Shown here: positions 50,327 through 50,711 of the stretch, in pieces
Layout: the number at the start of each line of letters is the position of its first letter
Numbering within the stretch: position 1 is the stretch's first letter
Assembly: GCA_937868015.1 (NCBI GenBank)
Contig: CALMLW010000132.1
Coordinates: forward strand, 1 to 50,711
Reading direction: 5' to 3'
From: an uncultured Synergistaceae bacterium
GTDB lineage: Bacteria > Synergistota > Synergistia > Synergistales > Aminiphilaceae
Length of the DNA stretch: 50,711 nucleotides
Position numbers and translations under genes: made by a program
Notes under the pieces: model-generated
What the model was told of the DNA's origin: nothing
The model's input: the letters and a program-made list of their open reading frames with translations, nothing else
The model's database searches: none

Positions 50327-50401
50327 GCGGAAGTAGCTCAGTGGTAGAGCACAACCTTGCCAAGGTTGGGGTCGCGGGTTCGAGCCCCGTCTTCCGCTCC
50401 A
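50327..50401 (+). tRNA. tRNA-Gly (GCC)
   Basis: Acceptor GCGGAAG pairs with CTTCCGC; anticodon loop TTGCCAA with anticodon GCC; discriminator T; CCA encoded. Confidence 0.95.
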
Positions 50402-50423
50402 TTTCTTCCGTACAAGGCCCCGG

Positions 50424-50497
50424 GGCGGCATAGCCAAGTGGTAAGGCAGAGGACTGCAAATCCTTCACCCCCGGTTCAAATCCGGGTGCCGCCTCCA
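50424..50497 (+). tRNA. tRNA-Cys (GCA)
   Basis: Acceptor GGCGGCA pairs with TGCCGCC; anticodon loop CTGCAAA with anticodon GCA; discriminator T; CCA encoded. Confidence 0.95.
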
Positions 50498-50517
50498 AAA
50501 TATCGTTTCACCAAGTT

Positions 50518-50590
50518 ACCAAAGGGTTTTTTGCAGTTCGGCAACAACGCGTGTGTGAGGAAATTGGCAATCAACACCTTTGGTTTTTTA
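50518..50590 (+). repeat. Inverted repeat with T-run between tRNA-Cys and tRNA-Asn
   Basis: ACCAAAGG (50518-50525) and CCTTTGGT (50577-50584) are exact inverted copies 51 bases apart, with six T ending at 50589. Possible terminator or processing structure separating the last tRNA from the first five; the long loop makes this uncertain. Confidence 0.3.
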
Positions 50591-50591
50591 T

Positions 50592-50666
50592 TCCTCGATA
50601 GCTCAATGGCAGAGCGGGTGGCTGTTAACCACTAGGTTCCAGGTTCGAGTCCTGGTCGAGGAGCCA
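50592..50666 (+). tRNA. tRNA-Asn (GTT)
   Basis: Acceptor TCCTCGA pairs with TCGAGGA; anticodon loop CTGTTAA with anticodon GTT; discriminator G; CCA encoded. It is 94 bases from the preceding tRNA, more than the 11-30 base gaps elsewhere in the cluster. Confidence 0.95.
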
Positions 50667-50675
50667 AAATTCAAT

Positions 50676-50700
50676 CCGCTGATTTCAGCGGTTCTTGTTT
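50676..50700 (+). terminator. Terminator of the tRNA cluster
   Basis: CCGCTG (50676-50681) pairs with CAGCGG (50686-50691) around ATTT, followed by TTCTTGTTT. Confidence 0.65.
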
Positions 50701-50711
50701 AACGCAAGACC

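Noticed and set aside
50357-50635. 92-residue plus frame across tRNA-Gly, Cys and Asn
   Set aside because: Runs through three tRNA genes and cannot be a gene.

Overview
The window is high-GC DNA, densely packed and mostly in tightly spaced operons, from a strictly anaerobic, amino-acid- and peptide-using bacterium. Supporting genes are a 14-gene membrane-bound [NiFe] hydrogenase, a 2-oxoacid:ferredoxin oxidoreductase, a probable tungsten aldehyde:ferredoxin oxidoreductase, an asparaginase and an SDR-type threonine dehydrogenase. This gene mix resembles Synergistota (Thermanaerovibrio/Aminomonas-like). That assignment is an inference from content; there is no rRNA here to settle it. No insertion sequence, phage gene, CRISPR array or replication origin was seen.

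Layout. 1-1563 (minus): left-edge fragment of a chagasin-like inhibitor and an L-asparaginase. 1800-10137 (minus): mbhN to mbhA, a complete Mrp-Mbh type group 4 hydrogenase in the archaeal Mbh gene order. 10452-11393: threonine 3-dehydrogenase. 11553-14282 (minus): htpX, lemA, a small zincin and a GGDEF protein. 14642-17893: serA-serC-DUF1015. 17954-18925 (minus): unknown exported protein. 19457-22253: polyferredoxin, AOR and a ThiS/MoaD-like carrier behind a structured leader. 22360-23756 (minus): a membrane coiled-coil protein, a 56-residue YjfB-like protein missed by length cut-offs, and a methyltransferase. 24129-28398: secreted vWA protein, then a histidine kinase/response regulator pair. 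28395-30950 (minus): CCA-adding-like enzyme and Fe-alcohol dehydrogenase. 31233-32918: exported S33 peptidase. 32940-33953 (minus): J-domain fused to a degenerate IrrE/ImmA-like domain. 34258-35373: DUF155-like protein. 35603-41035 (minus): M23 endopeptidase, an unknown, a degenerate-GGDEF membrane protein, a ferritin-like protein, a small membrane protein and a class II aldolase. 41287-44359: panC-panD-panB-panE. 44454-47713 (minus): korA-korB-peroxiredoxin. 47952-49876: ArsF-like, ArsG-like and DUF554 membrane proteins. 50032-50666: tRNA-Val, Asp, Phe, Gly, Cys, Asn behind a consensus promoter.

How it fits together. Amino acids are deaminated and oxidised by ferredoxin-linked enzymes (KorAB, AOR). 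The Mbh complex can re-oxidise ferredoxin, making H2 and pumping H+ or Na+. Serine and pantothenate (CoA) are made from dedicated operons. The most unusual items are the complete archaeal-order Mbh operon, the J-domain/pseudo-IrrE fusion, the structured leader before the ferredoxin-AOR-ThiS operon, a perfect 54-bp palindromic terminator, the small YjfB-like gene with its own promoter and terminator, and ArsF/ArsG without arsenic genes.
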